Shown here: one piece after another, positions 5,973-6,668 of the stretch
Layout of the letters: each line of letters starts with the position of its first letter
How positions within the stretch are numbered: the first letter of the stretch is position 1
Assembly (NCBI GenBank): GCA_023475715.1
Contig: JAMCVO010000057.1
Location: 1 to 6,668, forward strand
Length of the DNA: 6,668 nucleotides
From: Actinomycetota bacterium
Lineage (GTDB): Bacteria > Actinomycetota > Humimicrobiia > Humimicrobiales > Humimicrobiaceae
Direction of reading: 5' to 3'
The notes under the pieces: generated by a model
Told to the model about the DNA's origin: nothing
Database searches by the model: none
Seen by the model: the letters and a program-made list of their open reading frames with translations, nothing else
Position numbers and translations under genes: made by a program

Positions 5973-6668
5973 TTATTCATACTCCTTGTACAACCTGGTT
6001 CTAAACTTAAATGATGCAAAAGCAAGGATAGCGGTTATGGCAAATAGTACAATTGATACTGCGGCAGCAACGCCCATTTTATTCATTTTAAATGCCTCTA
6101 GAAATATATATAGTTCTGTTACATAAGTACTTCTCGCAGGCCCTCCCAATGTCATGACATAAACATAGTTGAATACCCAGCTAAGCATGGTCACTATCAT
6201 GATGAAAACATAAAATTCTATGACAGTCCCTAGTTGTGGAATCACGACATGGATCAGTCTTTGAAACCAGTTTGCACCATCAATTTTTGCGGCATCGAAC
6301 AGTTCTTCGGAAACAGTAGTAAGCCTTGCCAAAAAAAGCATGGTGCCAAAACCAAATTCCCTCCATAGGATTACAAACATAATTGCAGGCAAAGCAAATT
6401 TAGTTGAGCCAAGCCAGTCAATTGTTAAAAAATCAAGATGAATAAGCTTAAAAAATGTATTAAGCATTCCTCTGCCCTGAAAAAAAAGGGAAAAGAAGAG
6501 CCCAACAGCAGTTATAGATGTGATGTAAGGAAGCAACAACGTACCACGATAAAATTTCCAGCCCTTTATTCTTTCAAATAAAAGGACTGAAAAAATAAGT
6601 GAAACAAATACAAGGATCGGTACGAGTATAAAAATCAAAATCCCAGTGTTCCTAATCGGCCATTTTCT
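5973..6668 (-). CDS. Carbohydrate-type ABC transporter permease (MalF/UgpA family), 5' end beyond the window
   Basis: 231 residues are visible of an inner-membrane permease that pairs with the MalG-type protein downstream. The open frame runs to the right edge, beginning RKWPIRNTGILIFILVP. That resembles the conserved 'NT' segment that opens the core transport domain, so about 60-80 N-terminal residues with the first helix are probably missing. A TTG at 6638 falls inside this conserved segment and is not the start. In fragment numbering, hydrophobic segments lie near 9-30, 43-63, 91-113, 146-170 and 199-220. The EAA docking loop is at 121-144 (EELFDAAKIDGANW, then VVIP), with A126-A127 and G131 kept. 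The MalF-type GGPARSTYVTELYIF is at 175-189. The gene ends 13 nt before the next start. A solute-binding protein gene is expected upstream, outside the window. No ATPase gene is seen, as is common for CUT1 systems that share an MsmK/UgpC-like ATPase. Confidence 0.94.
   Translation of the reverse strand, partial: RKWPIRNTGILIFILVPILVFVSLIFSVLLFERIKGWKFYRGTLLLPYITSITAVGLFFSLFFQGRGMLNTFFKLIHLDFLTIDWLGSTKFALPAIMFVILWREFGFGTMLFLARLTTVSEELFDAAKIDGANWFQRLIHVVIPQLGTVIEFYVFIMIVTMLSWVFNYVYVMTLGGPARSTYVTELYIFLEAFKMNKMGVAAAVSIVLFAITAILAFASFKFRTRLYKEYE

Noticed and set aside
5960..6025. Upstream in-frame start (ATG at 6025) for the MalG-type permease, giving 305 residues
   Set aside because: It would overlap the previous permease gene by 53 nt, adds a non-family N-terminus, and lacks the Shine-Dalgarno site seen at the ATG at 5959.
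6636..6638. TTG as the start of the MalF-type permease
   Set aside because: The frame stays open to the window edge and the residues before the TTG (RNTGI) match the conserved NT segment, so the gene begins outside the window.

Overview
This is an AT-rich window (high-30s % GC by eye, not counted) that is packed with genes, all on the minus strand. They read from the right edge to the left and look like one catabolic operon. Strong purine-rich Shine-Dalgarno sites (AGGAGG, GGGAGG, GAGGTGG), ATG starts and A/T-ending codons suggest a low-GC Gram-positive bacterium (Bacillota, clostridial type). This is an inference from style; there is no rRNA or other marker gene to fix the taxon.

Layout in transcription order: (1) the C-terminal part of a MalF/UgpA-type ABC permease, cut by the right edge (6668-5973); (2) a complete MalG/UgpE/AraQ-type ABC permease (5959-5108); (3) a 388-residue protein with the creatinase/Xaa-Pro peptidase (M24, 'pita-bread') fold (5106-3940); (4) a Gfo/Idh/MocA-family NAD(P)-dependent oxidoreductase (3871-2846); (5) a second, different M24-fold protein of 451 residues (2778-1423); (6) the alpha subunit of a thiamine-diphosphate (ThDP)-dependent 2-oxoacid/acetoin dehydrogenase E1 (1357-392); (7) the N-terminal part of its beta subunit, cut by the left edge (350-1). 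Spacings are 13, 1, 68, 67, 65 and 41 nt. I found no convincing terminator or internal promoter, and no stretch above 70 nt lacks a gene.

Working model (inference): the two permeases, with a solute-binding protein probably encoded beyond the right edge and an ATPase from elsewhere, import a small polar compound, perhaps a sugar or polyol derivative. The Gfo/Idh/MocA enzyme oxidises or reduces it, and one or both M24-fold proteins cleave it. The E1 enzyme then decarboxylates or cleaves a 2-oxo product, passing an acyl group to an E2 that should lie beyond the left edge.

The most notable point is that both M24-fold proteins have lost most of the metal-binding acidic residues of true aminopeptidases but keep the fold's histidine. 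They are therefore unlikely to be ordinary Xaa-Pro peptidases. They resemble, in principle, creatinase, which uses this fold without metal on a non-peptide substrate. The substrate of the pathway cannot be read from the sequence.
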